Of a DNA stretch of 64,000 nt, positions 32,954 through 43,790 are shown piece by piece. A model generated the notes under the pieces. It saw only the letters and a program-made list of their open reading frames with translations, was not told the DNA's origin and did no database searches. The DNA comes from Symsagittifera roscoffensis (lineage: Eukaryota; Xenacoelomorpha; Acoela; Convolutidae), in NCBI RefSeq assembly GCF_963678635.1, contig NC_087063.1:52655074-52719073 (forward strand), given 5' to 3'. The position numbers and the translations under genes are program-made. The number at the start of each line of letters is the position of its first letter. Within the stretch, counting starts at the first letter, position 1.

Positions 32954-33125
32954 TTGTATGTCGATTCGTACGCGCCGGTTTGTGCGTCCCGATTCGTATG
33001 TCGGTTATTTGTCTGTCGAATCTTATGTGAGTTCGTGTCGGTTTGTTTGTCGGTACGTCGAGTCGTATGCCAAATCGTGCTCGATATTTGTGTCGGTTTT
33101 GTTTGTCGGAAACTAATTTCTAAAA
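32941..33125. repeat. Degenerate TCGTATGTCGGTT simple repeat
   Basis: Interspersed TCGTATGTCG, TCGTGTCGG and TTTGTCGG phrases immediately upstream of the ATG at 32953. The plus-strand ORF over it is Cys/Val-rich low complexity and is not a gene. Confidence 0.6.
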
Positions 33126-33129
33126 AAGC

Positions 33130-33779
33130 GCGGTAATGAAATAATTAAGAAGTTTGTCAAGTTGAAGGGTTCGAAAGAGGTGCAGTAATAAATAAATAGA
33201 GGGTGTTATTCAAGTTAATCATATTCATAAATACCAAGTTGTTCAGTCGGAAAACCAATTGTGGGTAGTCGGAACACTAATTGTGTGATTTTCAACTTGG
33301 TCTAACCGACTTAGAAAAACTTGGATTAAGCTTCATAGCCAGCGTATATACTTCATAGCCAACTAGAGTCATAATTATTTCAATACTTTTAAGCCCTCAA
33401 CTAAAAGAGCCACTTATTGTTTCATGAGTTTGATTAATTGATTTTCAAGTGTTACATTTCATAATCCGCGACTATCATATGCTCGTCAAACGGTTGATTA
33501 TGTTATTCGGAGGAGATCAATAATTCCTAAACTATCCAGTTCAACTACCTTGTAATTTTACCCCAACCGCATTGGCAAAAATAAGGTTTCAATCGATTAT
33601 AATCGATTTTTATACAGACTTTTTACTAATTAACTAAACGGCATTATACTCGTTTTTCCTATTATATGGCCCAACATTTTGATTTCTTAAAAAAAATTAG
33701 TGCTAAATTTTCCCCCTCTAAAATAGATTTTCCAATAAACAAATCACTAATTATAAGATCATTTTTGAATTGGATGTGT
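33130..33779. other. AT-rich flank upstream of JmjC-like copy 1
   Basis: No gene. The block from about 33245 matches 42635-43150 upstream of copy 3, so it is part of the triplicated unit. Confidence 0.5.
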
Positions 33780-34400
33780 AATGGTTCCATTTAGTTTCTT
33801 AGCCCATCCCAAATACGGAAATAGTCCGTTCAGTTTTGCAAAATATGAAATACTGACAGGAGTGGAATGGCGCTGTTCGATCTAGTGCCCATCCCAAATA
33901 CTGAAATAGTTCGTTCTAGTTTTGCAAAATCTCAAATTTCTGACGGAAAGGAATGTGTAATGATGCCGTGCAGTCTATTACTCATCCCAAAAACTGGAAC
34001 AGTTTGTTCTAGTTTTGTAAATGCTCAATAGTTCTTGTTGCAGTTCAGATCAAACTTATAAACTGATCATTTTGTTCCATTTTCCAATTACAGTACAAAA
34101 TTTAACTCAATAAGAAAATCTCCATTTAAACTGACTGAAAACCTGAAACGAACTTCTTCTGAAAAAAAAAATTGAAACACAATTGACCGAAATCCCAAAT
34201 ACTGACAAAAATCACAATTCGTGACACCAAGTTTTGCAAAATCCCAAAAACTGAATATAGTTCGTTGCAGTTCTGCAAAATCCCAAACACTGACATTCGA
34301 TAGTTTGTTGCGGCTCTGCAAAATCCCAAAGATCGGTTGTCAGTATCGGTACTTTGTTGCAGTTCTGCAAAATTTCAATTACTGGCATAACCAATACAAA
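33780..34400. repeat. CAAATACTGA repeat, about 50-60 bp period
   Basis: Roughly ten copies of CCCAAATACTGAnnTAGTTCGTT and TTTGCAAAAT phrases. Related copies precede the second gene copy (38395-38540) and the third (43190-43400). The CAAATACTGA core also appears at 51120-51250 and 55260-55400. Several overlapping ORFs on both strands are artefacts of this repeat. Confidence 0.65.
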
Positions 34401-35031
34401 TGGGGATCAATTGTACATTTTCCCCAATCAGTTTAGGGGGATAAAAACCGGGGATAAAAATTACTGCAAGGCTGGAGGGTGGGTAGTTAACAAGGTACAG
34501 ATTTCGTGGGTGCATATTAGTTGGGTATTTAACAACGTACAAAATTCATGGTGGCATATAAGGGGGATAGATCTTTATAGGGGGAGATTCGTTACAAGGT
34601 ACTAAAGGGGAGAAAATAGCAAAATCCGAAACCGCGGTTTTGAATATTGTTATTTTTTTCCACTTTATGGTACTTTGTAATGAATATCCCACTAGGAATT
34701 TTAATTTTTATTATTATATCGTGCAAATAAATCAATTTTCAAGAAACAACAATTTAAATTATAATTCTTATTGTATGTTCTATAGTTAGTTATCCAAAAG
34801 GTCTAAACGGGGCTCCACGATACATCACTTAGTAAGAGAAATTATACGGAGGCTGATCCAACATATCAAATTAATTTTAAAATATTTTCAGTTCTGATTT
34901 GATTTTTTTTCATTTTGATTTGTTTTACTTATTACCGATCACTCCGTCAATAGACTGGCTTCGAGTGCAAAATTAAGTTTATCATTATCATGTACTTGTG
35001 CCTATCTTTCAGTTTATCTAAGATTCATTAC
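34400..35031. other. AT-rich leader of JmjC copy 1
   Basis: Holds AACAAGGTACA phrases (34490, 34530, 34600) shared with copy 2 (38640-38770). No ORF. Confidence 0.4.
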
Positions 35032-35104
35032 GGGTCTGTTGGCCTAGAGGTAAGGAACATAACTATCAAATCAGAGGTCGCTGGATCAAACCCTCGACAC
35101 TGCA
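35032..35104 (+). repeat. tRNA-like sequence upstream of JmjC copy 1
   Basis: GGGTCTG followed by TTGGCCTAGAGG at tRNA position 8 (A-box-like) and GGATCAAACCC at position 52 (B-box-like). The spacing is exactly that of a tRNA, but the T-stem and acceptor stem do not pair. It is a tRNA-derived pseudogene or SINE head with possible RNA polymerase III promoter boxes. Anticodon not assignable. Confidence 0.5.
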
Positions 35105-35406
35105 AGATGTTTTTAAAACAACGAAGTAAAAAAGCATCAAATTTATTGTGGTCTAAAAGAGGTTTTGTAAAGAAAAGTATATCATAATAAAAATTAAGGC
35201 TCGCATTTTACAATCCTTTTTACAATTGTGGTTTGCATTTCACAATTGAGGAATCAATTTTTTATTTTGAGGAAGGATTTGCTTTTGTAACGAGGGCTAT
35301 TGATATTATAGGCTTATTATAGTCCGCATACCAATTTTTGTAACAAAAAAGGTAATGTGAACAAAGATTTACGAGTCTAAGTTTTAATCCTTGACTGGTT
35401 TTGAAG

Positions 35407-35553
35407 AGGGATGCAAAACTGAAGAAGTTGACTTGCATGTTCTGTGGCACGGAGGGTTTCAACGACTGCTACAGAACTGCAGAGCATGTGTTGTCGCCTG
35501 GATGCTTGGAGAGGATAAGAGTCAATCGAAGAAAAGGAAAAAATATAACTTAG
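35407..35553 (+). CDS. Putative 5' exon with Cys/His cluster, JmjC copy 1
   Basis: After TGGTTTTGAAG, an open frame of 48 codons to TAG gives RDAKLKKLTCMFCGTEGFND and continues to a second Cys/His group. The Cys/His pattern (C-x2-C-x7-C-x6-H-x6-C) suggests a small zinc-binding module. In copy 2 (about 39673-39790) it is destroyed by a stop after TCIF. Its link to the downstream JmjC exons is by position only. Confidence 0.35.
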   Translation, partial: RDAKLKKLTCMFCGTEGFNDCYRTAEHVLSPGCLERIRVNRRKGKNIT

Positions 35554-35729
35554 TACGGGACACTTTTGAGTGGTGCCAATTAGCATTCAGAGCGAAGCAG
35601 AGCAGGACAAAATTGACGTGCAAGTATGAAATCGGCGATGATCAGAGGGAGTGAAGCTGTGTGCTTTTGAAATAAGATACGAACCCATCGATCTATATAA
35701 TTTTTGATTTCCAATTCAAACTGTTTCAG

Positions 35730-35922
35730 CACTAAGCCAAATAATTCAGTCCACGTTCGCACAACTAGACTGTATCACGAAAACGACGACGAGGCAGGCG
35801 ACGAGACGGACTACCGTAAAAAAAATGCGTTGGGAGAAGAAGAAAGACGACCAAGACTAAGACGACGAGAAAGGCGACCTCCTGCAACAAACATGAGCCG
35901 TGCAGAAATGGGCATGATGTGA
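35730..35922 (+). CDS. Exon with basic region, JmjC copy 1
   Basis: Acceptor CTGTTTCAG, then an open frame to TGA, with an acidic start and an Arg-rich run (GEEERRPRLRRRERRPPATN). Copy 3 (44300-44490) keeps the basic part but is shifted at its start. Copy 2 (39989-40160) has several indels. It may provide nuclear localisation. Function otherwise unknown. Confidence 0.4.
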
Positions 35923-36157
35923 CGATTTCCTGGTGCAAGCAGGAACGAAAGGAGCCGGATGCGCCAAGCTGGTACAATCAGGAACACTTGACGACAATTT
36001 TGTGCAAAATGGAGCTGGAGGATGAGGAACCCGTATTGACCATTTCAATTGTATGTAACAAAACGCCGCTTTTTTTTGATATAATTGTTCACCGACTAGT
36101 CTGCAAGTAAAATTGTCCACCCAGTAGTCTGCAATTAAATCAACATCACTGTTTTGG

Positions 36158-36616
36158 CCCTATATTTTACTGAATGACGGCAAAATCTCCAAGGGCACTG
36201 CTCCAGGTACTGTTGGTACTTTAGTTAGTGCTCCAGAAGTGACAAGTACTATCAGTGAACATACCTCGAATGTCACCTGCCAGTTGTCCCTCAGTGCGCC
36301 AGCTGCGCCAATTAGGATGCCAACACTTCCCGACGTACCGAATGGACCGTGTTTGAGGCCAGATCCACTTCCTTTTGTACCAGAGTTCATTTCGCCCTTT
36401 CCTTTACCAGTCTTCTTTTCGCCACTTCATTTGCTTGACGCAGATCTGAGGACAGATCAACGACTTCCTGTGGTGCGGAGACAGAAACGAGAAGCTCTTG
36501 GGAAAAAACCGCAGTGTCCTGCCAGGGATTCAGGCAGCTCTTGTAGCTCTAGTGCCAGTCAAATTTACATGTTACCTCCAATTGACTAAGGCAAACTAAG
36601 AGGGACACTTTCGCAA
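36158..36616 (+). pseudogene. Ser/Thr/Pro-rich exon, JmjC copy 1
   Basis: Matches copy 2 exon 40395-40852 (which has acceptor TGTTTTAG and donor CAA/GTAAGT). The reading frame is open over 153 codons except one TAA near the 3' end (after MLPPID). The acceptor AG is changed to GG in copy 1 (GTTTTGG), so splicing here should fail. The product is a low-complexity linker with SAPE, VPNGPC and SSSASQ motifs. Confidence 0.5.
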
Positions 36617-36730
36617 GTAAGTATCTGAACCTGAAATTAGTTGAGAGTCGTTATAACTCTTTTTCGATCACCTTTTTTGAGTATTTGGATAGATCATACC
36701 TGCCTCAAGTCTAAAGCAGTGTGTGCCTGA

Positions 36731-36969
36731 GGTTGATTTTGTCAACTTGATCCAGTCTGACTGGTTTATTGGCCAACAACGAGGCCTTGTAAGTTCCATC
36801 GGATAATTCCATCAATGGTTTCAAAAGCCAACTAACATGACCCGCGAATAGTTGCCAGTTTAACAGCAGAATGTATGGGGACAAATTCATTGACGAAACT
36901 TTGAAGGAATACCCCGAGGAACTCAGAGCTAGACAGTGCAGCTTGAATGAAAAGATAATCAATTTGTGA
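36731..36969 (+). pseudogene. Exon upstream of JmjC domain, copy 1
   Basis: Corresponds to 41000-41201 and 45230-45479, where the frame gives SIKGFKSQLTGPEDNCQFNS and EYPEELRARRNSLNEK. Copy 1 contains a TAA at GGATAATTCC and a TAG near 36850, so it is damaged. No domain recognised. Confidence 0.4.
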
Positions 36970-37043
36970 AGTAATTAGACTCCTATTTTCCGAATGGTCG
37001 AATTTTCAAATAAGTTTTACCTCACTTTTGAGTTCTGTCTTAG

Positions 37044-37332
37044 GAACATATACATCAATTAAGCCAGCTGATGTTCCAACTTTGTTCGGATCAATGCCGC
37101 AAGTGTTCTGGAACATCTTTGATGCTGATGCTTCCTTGTCGGCAGCCACGAAATTCTCTGTCCCAAAAGCAGTCAAGGATGTGTCGTTGGGACACATACA
37201 TAAAAGGAAGTCGGAGAAGACAGAAGAACCGACGAAGGATTCAAGCTACCTGCTGTTATCGCAGGCTGATGCAGTAACATCATTTCATCAGGATATCTCC
37301 GGTAAATCTCAGACGTACATTTTAGTGAAAGG
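37044..37332 (+). CDS. JmjC domain, first half (iron-binding H-x-D), copy 1
   Basis: An exon after CTGTCTTAG that ends AAAG/GTTAAA. Residues about 70-95 read SSYLLLSQADAVTSFHQDIS then a segment ending TYILVKG. This matches the JmjC core of KDM2/KDM7 (PHF2/PHF8) demethylases (KYCLMSV..YTDFHxDFGGTSVWYHVLKG). The H-x-D iron motif is present as H-Q-D. The codon split G/GC joins the next exon correctly. The N-terminal 60 residues are less conserved. These nuclear enzymes remove methyl groups from histone H3 lysines using Fe(II) and 2-oxoglutarate. The distal histidine is lost in the next exon, so this copy should be inactive. Confidence 0.7.
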
Positions 37333-37414
37333 TTAAACAAAATGTGCAACACAACGTTTCCAACGAAATATAGAAATCCGTTGCATTTAATTCTTTAGTT
37401 CTTTTTTGTTTTAG

Positions 37415-37776
37415 GCTGCAAAAAATATTTTTTTGGCCCCATCGGTCAACAACAAGCAGATATTTTGGGATTGTCTGATGCAGCAATCTCTGGGTTGGAA
37501 ACCGATGTTTCCCGGGGATGACGCTCGCTGTGATGCTGGGGGGTGTCAGAAAGTTGTACTGACGAAGCGCCAGGCCCTCGCTGTGCCAGCTGGCAGGATA
37601 CACATGGTTGACACGCACTCAGATTCAATGGCTCTGGGTGTCAAATGCATCGATCGTGGACACCTGCTGACGACTGCCAGAGTTTTCCTACTCGAGCGGA
37701 AAGACGAAGAGCTCTTCAGCAGCTGCCACCCTGCTTTTCCGATGTTGGCTCTGAATGAGCTTATGGTGCATCTGTG
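37415..37776 (+). pseudogene. JmjC domain, second half, copy 1, with frameshift
   Basis: The exon begins after TTGTTTTAG and ends at TG/GTTAGT, splicing in phase to 37847. After a one-base slip in the T7 run near 37430, the frame gives a 110-residue match to the KDM2/KDM7 C-terminal JmjC: WDCLMQQSLGWKPMFPGDDA, then VLTKRQALAVPAGRIHMVDT, then a region where families have GGNFLH. Family enzymes have GWIHAVYTP; here the Trp is Arg. The distal iron-ligand His of GGNFLH is Asp (GVKCIDRG). With the frameshift this makes the copy a pseudogene of a JmjC enzyme. Confidence 0.7.
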
Positions 37777-37846
37777 GTTAGTCTCAAAGATTAAGCTGTT
37801 ATATTTTGTCGAAATAAAAAAAATAGAAAAAAAAACAATTTTATAG

Positions 37847-37928
37847 CACCAGAGACACGATACCGACTCAAGAATTAGAAGATCTGGAGGAGGTCTGGAG
37901 AGTTCTGAAGGCGCACGACACAGCCTAA
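37847..37928 (+). CDS. Last exon of JmjC-like gene, copy 1
   Basis: Acceptor TTTTATAG, phase continuous with the previous exon (TG/C). Reads TRDTIPTQELEDLEEVWRVL then KAHDTA and TAA. The same exon in copy 2 (41904-41985) is intact. Copy 3 (46145-46226) has a TAG. It is an acidic helical tail. Confidence 0.5.
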
Positions 37929-38170
37929 GCTAACCATCTTGCCAGGATTATTTGATAAATACTTTTGGCCAAATTTCAACCCAGATAAGGAAATACTTAC
38001 TTCCGTATACGCAAAACGCACCCAGATTAGTCGCTTATATTGAAAAACTCAATTGATCCAAAATTTGAGTTTCGTCATCCAGTATACTGAAATGCTCAAT
38101 TCAACCCAAAAAATGACGATCACTCAGTATAATCTCTCAAGCAAAACTTTGATAATTTTGTGTTTTAAGC
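37929..38170. other. Spacer between last JmjC exon and next exon-like segment
   Basis: AT-rich, no ORF of note, shared among the three copies. Confidence 0.4.
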
Positions 38171-38171
38171 C

Positions 38172-38300
38172 AAGAACTAAGGAAAGGCTGGCGAATAAAG
38201 AAGAAATGGAAAGTCACTTCCAACACCATCGTGGGCCATCCGGAGCATTGTCAGTGGGATTATTGCCCGCTCCAATATCAGACAAAAAGACTTGTGTACA
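38172..38300 (+). CDS. Exon-like segment, copy 1
   Basis: Follows TGTGTTTTAAG. Reads KERLANKEEMESHFQHHRGP then SGALSVGLLPAPIS. The same frame is kept in copy 2 (42180-42305) and copy 3 (46469-46605) with substitutions. Because the JmjC-like gene already ends at 37928, this probably belongs to an adjacent gene whose next exon (46764-47002) is intact only after copy 3. Unknown family. Confidence 0.35.
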
Positions 38301-39188
38301 GATTTTCAGATTTTTTGTGTACAGTTTTTCCATCGAATGTCTAGATTTTTTAATTGGTATTTTGAATTAAAAAATTTGAAATAATACGGACGAAATCCCA
38401 AATACTGACAAAAATCAAAATTACTGACAATAAGATTTGCAAAATCCCAATACTGACTATATATCGTTGCAGTTCTGTAAAATCCCAAATACTGACATTC
38501 GATAGTTTGTTGCAGCTCTGCAAAATCCCAAATATAGGCATAACCAATACAAATGGGGATCAACCGTACATTTTCCCCAATCAATTTAGGGGGATACAAA
38601 CCGGAGATTAAAAAACAATTGCAAGGCTGGAGGATGGGTAGTTAACAAGGTACAGAGTTCGTGGATGCATATTAGGGGGGTATTTAACAAGGTACAAAAT
38701 TCGTGGGGGCATATAAATGACATAGATCTTTATAGGGGGGATATTCGTTACAAGGTACTAAAGGGGAGAAAATAGCAAGATGCAAAACCGCGGTTTTCCA
38801 TGTTTTATTTTCTCCACTTTATGGTACCTTGTAATGAATATCCCACTAGGAATTTTAATTTTTATTATTATTTCGTGCAAATTAAATCAATTTTCAGGAA
38901 ATAATAATGTAAATTATAATTCTTATTGTATGTTCTATAGTTAGTTACACAAAAGAACTAAAAGGGGCAACACGATACATCACTTAGTAGGAGAAATTAT
39001 ACAGAGGTTGATCAAACGTATCAGACTAATTTTAAAATTGTTTTCAGTTCTGATTTGATTTTTTTTAAATTTTGTTTTCCTTCATCAATTACCGATCAAT
39101 CCGAAATATGAATGGTTTCGACTACAAAACTAAGTTTATCAATATCTTGTACCTGTGATAATCTTTCAGTTTATCTAAAAATTCTAAC

Positions 39189-39261
39189 GGGTCTGTTGGT
39201 CTAGAGGTAAGGAAAATGACTATGAAAACCAAAGGTCGCTGGATCAAACCCTCGGCCTTGC
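39189..39261 (+). repeat. tRNA-like sequence upstream of JmjC copy 2
   Basis: Same element as 35032, with A-box and B-box regions kept (TTGGTCTAGAGG; GGATCAAACCC) and the anticodon region diverged. Confidence 0.5.
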
Positions 39262-40394
39262 AAGATGTTTTTAAAACAACGAAGTAAACGTGCATCAAGT
39301 TTTTTGTGGTTTAAAAGAGGTTTTTTTAAAAAAAATGTATATCATAACAAAATTTACGGCTCGCATTTTTAAATCCATTTCACAATTGTGGTTCGCATTT
39401 CACAATTGAGGTATATATTTTATATTGTGAAGAGGGATTTGCTTTTGTAACGAGGGCTAACGATATCATGGCCCTATGATAGTCCGCATACTAATTTTAT
39501 TTAAAAAAATGATAATGTGAAAAAAAATTTACAAGTCCAAGTTTTAATCCTTGACTGATTTTGTTTGTCTTTTATTTTGGGAATACATTTTTTGAGATTT
39601 TGAGACCTACAATACAATTTTGAGACCTAGATTTTTTGCAGAGAAGCAACTTGGTCCGTCATTTTGCAGAAAGCGATGCGAGAAGAGGGATGCGAAACTG
39701 GAGAAGTTGACTTGCATTTTCTGAGAACTTCAGCGACTGCTACAGAACTGCAGAGAATGTGTTGTCGCCTGGATGCTGGCAGAGGATTAGAGCCAACTGA
39801 AGAAAAGGAAAAGTTATAACTCTATACGGGACACATATGAGGGGTGCCAATTACCATTCAGAGCGAAGCAGAGCAGGGCAAATTTGATTTGCAAGGATGA
39901 AATCGGCAATGATCAGAGTGAGTGAAGATGTGTGATTTTGAAATAAGATACAAACCCATCAATCTATGTGATTTTTGATCCAATTCAGTCAACGTTCGCT
40001 TAACCAGACTGTATCACGACAACGACGACGAGGCAGACGACGAAAAAGACTACCGTAAAAAATTGTATTGGGAGAAGACGAAAGACGAACAAGACTAAGA
40101 CGACGAGCAAGAGTATCTTCTGGAACAAACAGGAGACATGCAGAAATGGGCATGATGTGACGACTTCCTGGTGCAAGCAGCAACCAAAGCAGCCGGATGC
40201 GACGAGCTGGTACAAGCAGGAACAGTTGGCAACAATTATGTGCAAAATGGAGCCGGAGGATGAGGAGCACGTATTGACCATTTTAATTGTATGTAACAAA
40301 ACGCCGGATTTGTTTTATATAATTGTTCACCCACTAGTCCGCAAGTAAAATTGTCCACTCACTAGTCTGCAATTAAACAACATCACTGTTTTAG

Positions 40395-40852
40395 CCCTCT
40401 ATTTCACTGAATGACGGCAAAATCTCCAAGGGCACTGCTCCAGGTACTGTTGGTACTACAGTTAGTGCTCCAGAAGTGACAAGTTGTATCAGTGAACATA
40501 CTTCGAAAGTCACCGGCCAGTTGCCCCTCGGTTCGCCAGCTGCGTCAATTATGATCCTATTACTTCCCGAGGTACCGAATGGACCGTGTCTGAGGCAAGA
40601 TCTGCTTCCTCTCGTACCAGAGTTGATTTCGCTCTTTCATCTACCAGTCTTCTTTTCGCCATTCCAATTGTTTGACGCAGATCTGAGCAAAAATCAACGA
40701 CTTCCTGTGGTGCAGATACAGAAACCAGAAACTCTTGGGAAAAACCGCAGAGTCTTGCCGTGGTTTCAGGCAGCGCTGGTAGCACGAGTGCCAGTCAGAT
40801 TGACATGTTACCTCCAATTGATTATGGCGACTTAAGAGAGAGATTTTCGCAA
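40395..40852 (+). pseudogene. Ser/Thr/Pro-rich exon, JmjC copy 2
   Basis: Splice sites are intact here (TGTTTTAG; CAA/GTAAGT). The reading frame starts PSISLNDGKISKGTAPGTVG and shifts internally so that the 3' end (QIDMLPPIDYGDLRERFSQ) lies in another frame. The length is 458 bases against 459 in copy 1, so a one-base loss explains the shift. Confidence 0.5.
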
Positions 40853-41020
40853 GTAAGTATCTGAACCTAATTTTAGCTTATAGTTGCTATAATTCATGTT
40901 CGATCACCTTTTTTGAGAATTTGGATAAATCATGCCTGCCTCAAGTTTAAAACAGTGAGCACCTGCGTTTGATTTTGCCAACTGAATCCAGTCAGACTGG
41001 TTTGTTGGCCAACAAGGAGA

Positions 41021-41203
41021 TTGTTAGTTTCATCGGCTAAGTCCATCAAGGGTTTCAAAAGCCAACTAACAGGGCCTGAGGATAATTGCCAGTTTAACAG
41101 CCGAATGTATGGGGACAATTCCCTTGACGAAACTTTGAAGGAATACCCCGAGGAACTCAGAGATAGACAGTACAGTTTAAATGAAAAGATAATCAATTTG
41201 TGA
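41021..41203 (+). CDS. Exon upstream of JmjC domain, copy 2
   Basis: Open for 60 codons (SIKGFKSQLTGPEDNCQFNS ... EYPEELRDRQYSLNEK). The best-preserved version of this exon. The Pro-Glu-Glu and Asn/Gln content suggests a loop-helix segment. No family recognised. Confidence 0.35.
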   Translation: MLVSSAKSIKGFKSQLTGPEDNCQFNSRMYGDNSLDETLKEYPEELRDRQYSLNEKIINL

Positions 41204-41279
41204 AGTAATTAGACTCCTATTCTCCGAATGGTCTCCAATTTTCAAATAAGTTGTCCTCACTTTTGTGTTCTGTCTTAGG

Positions 41280-41531
41280 AACATTTACATCAATTAAGCC
41301 AGCTGATGTTCCAACATTGTTCCGATCTATGCCGCAAGTGTTCTGGAACATCTTTGATGCTGATGCTTCCTTGTCGGCAGCCACAAAATTCTCTGTCCCA
41401 AAAGCAGTCAAGGATCTGTCGTTGGGACACATACATAAAAGGAAGTAGGAGAAGACAAAAGTACCGACGAAGGATTCAAGCTACCTGTTGTTGTTTTTCC
41501 GGTACATCTCAGATGTACATTTTAGTTAAAG
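41280..41531 (+). pseudogene. JmjC first half, copy 2, H-x-D lost
   Basis: Homologous to 37044-37332 and starts in the same frame, but a deletion after the SSYLLL region removes the H-Q-D iron motif. A TAG replaces the Ser codon in HIHKRKS. Cannot encode an active JmjC. Confidence 0.6.
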
Positions 41532-41589
41532 GTTAAACAAAGTGTTGTGCACAATTTTGTAATCGAAAATATAAATCTGTTGCATTTAG

Positions 41590-41830
41590 TCGGAGGGTGT
41601 CATAAAATTTTTCTGTCGGAGCGCCAGGCCCTCGTTATGCCAGCTGTCATGATACACATGGTTGAAATGCACTCAGATTCAGTGGCTCTGGGTGTCATTT
41701 TCATCCATCGTGAACACCTCCTGACGGCTGCCAGAGTTTTCCGACACGAGCGGAAAGAAGAGGAGCCCTTCAGCAGCTGCTACCCTGCTTTTCCGATGTT
41801 GGCTCTGAATGAGCTTATGGTGCATCTGTG
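41590..41830 (+). pseudogene. JmjC second half, copy 2
   Basis: Lacks the first 130 or so bases of the copy 1 exon, a deletion shared with copy 3. The remaining frame is open. The GWIH Trp is Met. The distal iron-ligand position is His here (GVIFIHRE), unlike copies 1 and 3. It splices in phase to 41904-41985. Confidence 0.6.
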
Positions 41831-41903
41831 GTTAGTATCAAAGATTAAACAAACTGATACATTTCTGTCGAAAAAATAAAAATAGAGAAAAACATTTTTA
41901 TAG

Positions 41904-41985
41904 CACCAGAGTCACAATACCGCCGCAAGAATTAGAAGATCTGGAGGAGGTCTGGAGAGTTCTGAAGGCGCACATAAAAGCCTAA
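41904..41985 (+). CDS. Last exon of JmjC-like gene, copy 2
   Basis: Intact version of the tail exon (TIPPQELEDLEEVWRVLKAH), ending in TAA. Confidence 0.45.
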
Positions 41986-42469
41986 GATAACCAACTAGCC
42001 AGGATAATTTGGGAAGTACTTCTGGACAAATTTCATTCCAGATATTGAAATACTTACTTCCGTATCCCAAAAACTTCGCCCAGTTTAATCTCATATAATT
42101 AAATACTCAATTCACGCCAAAAACTGACATCACTCAGTGTAATCTCTAATGCAAAATTTCTATAATTTTGTGTTTTAAGCCGACAACTAAGGAAAGGCTG
42201 GCGAATGACGAAGAGATGGATAGTCTCTTCCACCACCATCGTGGACCATGCGGAGCAATGCTAGTGGGATTAATGCCCGCTCCAATATCAGTCAAAAAGA
42301 ACTGAAGACTTTCAGATTTTTGTGTACAAATTTTTCATCGAATGTGTACAAAATGTCTAGACGTTTTTTAATTGACGTTTTGAAACAGTTTTTTCTATCA
42401 ATTGTAATTTTTGATCCTAATTTTTACCATGTAGTCTGAGGAACTAACTTGAATTACTGATTTTCAGAA

Positions 42470-42620
42470 AACCTGGGATTATCATCGTCTTTTAATGAAA
42501 TGTCAGAAATTTTCAGTAAGAAATGTTCCCAATTTGTTGCGAAGAGGGGAGGGATTTGTATCAGGTTAATGAGGGCGAAGAGAGGAGGGTTTTGTGTCAG
42601 ATTCATGAGGGCAATTTCAA
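42470..42620 (+). pseudogene. Fragment of the terminal-gene exon after copy 2
   Basis: After GATTTTCAG, AAAACCTGGGATTATCATCG matches the start of the exon at 46764. It diverges within 100 bases and joins the upstream flank of copy 3. This marks the right edge of the duplicated segment. Confidence 0.5.
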
Positions 42621-42629
42621 CAGTAAATA

Positions 42630-43445
42630 TCAATTTGCTTAATCGGAAAACTAATTGTGGGTAATCGGAAAACTTATTGTGTCAATTTTAACTCGGCCTA
42701 ACCGACTTAGCCAAACTTGGGTGAAGTTTCATAGACAACTAGAGTCATAATTGTTTCGATACTTTTTTAAGCCGTCACCTATAAAAACCACTAATTTTTT
42801 CTGGAGTTTGATTAATTGATTTTCAAGTGTAATATTTCATATTCCGTGATTGTCATACGCTCCTCAAACAGTTATTTTGTTTTAATCGGAAGAATCAATA
42901 ATTCATGATCTACCCAGATTAACTAACTTGTAATTATACACAACCCGCATTGGCAAAAATAAGATTGCAACCGATTAAAATTGATTTTTATACAGATTCT
43001 ACTAGTTAACTAAACGGCGTTATACCCTCATCTCCTGTTTTATGGCCCAACATTTTGATTTCTTAGAAAAAAACAGTGGTAAATTTGATCCCCACTCAAA
43101 AATTATTTTTACTCTAAACAAACCACTAATTATACGATAGTTTCGTAGTAGGATGAGTAATGATGCCGTTTAGACTATAAGCTCATCCCAAATACGGAAA
43201 TAATCCATTCAGTATTGCAAAATCTCAAATACTGACAGGAGTGGAATGACGCTCTCTATTGCCCATTCCAAATACTGAGATAGTTCGTTCTAGTTTTGCA
43301 AAATCTCAAATCTTGACGGAAAGGAATGTATAATGGCGCCGTGCAGTGTATTGCCCAGTCCAAAAACTGAATAAGTTTGTTCTAGTTTTGTAAATTCTCA
43401 ATAGTTCTTGTTGCAGTTCAGATCAACCTTATATACTGATCATTT
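42630..43445. other. AT-rich flank upstream of JmjC copy 3
   Basis: Matches 33245-34090 upstream of copy 1, then jumps at about 43445 to sequence equivalent to 34765, omitting about 680 bp. No gene. Confidence 0.5.
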
Positions 43446-43717
43446 TGTTCCATTCTTAATGTAAGTTCCATAGTTAGTTATACAAAAGGTCCAAAAAGGG
43501 CTCTACGATATATCATTAGGAGGAGAATTATACGGTGATTGATCCAATAAATCAAACTATATTTAAAATTTTTGCAGATCTGGTTTGATTTTTTTTCAAT
43601 TCGATTTCCTTTATTCAATACCAATCAATCCGATATATGGCTGGCTTCAAGTGCAACCGCAAGTTTATCATTATCCTGTACTTGTGCTTATCTTTCAGTT
43701 TATCTAAGAGTCATAAC

Positions 43718-43790
43718 GGGTCTGTTGGCCTAGAGGTAAGGAAAGTGGCTACCAAACCAGAGGTCGCTGGATCAAATCCTCGGCACTGCA
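43718..43790 (+). repeat. tRNA-like sequence upstream of JmjC copy 3
   Basis: Same element with intact boxes (TTGGCCTAGAGG; GGATCAAATCC). Confidence 0.5.

Noticed and set aside
35032-35104. Functional tRNA gene
   Set aside because: A and B boxes are well placed, but neither the acceptor stem nor the T-stem pairs and the anticodon arm is unstable.
36711-36962. Minus-strand ORFs opposite the JmjC upstream exons (MIIFSFKLHCLALSSSGYS...)
   Set aside because: Shadow of the plus-strand exon. Found in all three copies because the DNA is duplicated, while splice sites and JmjC similarity are on the plus strand.
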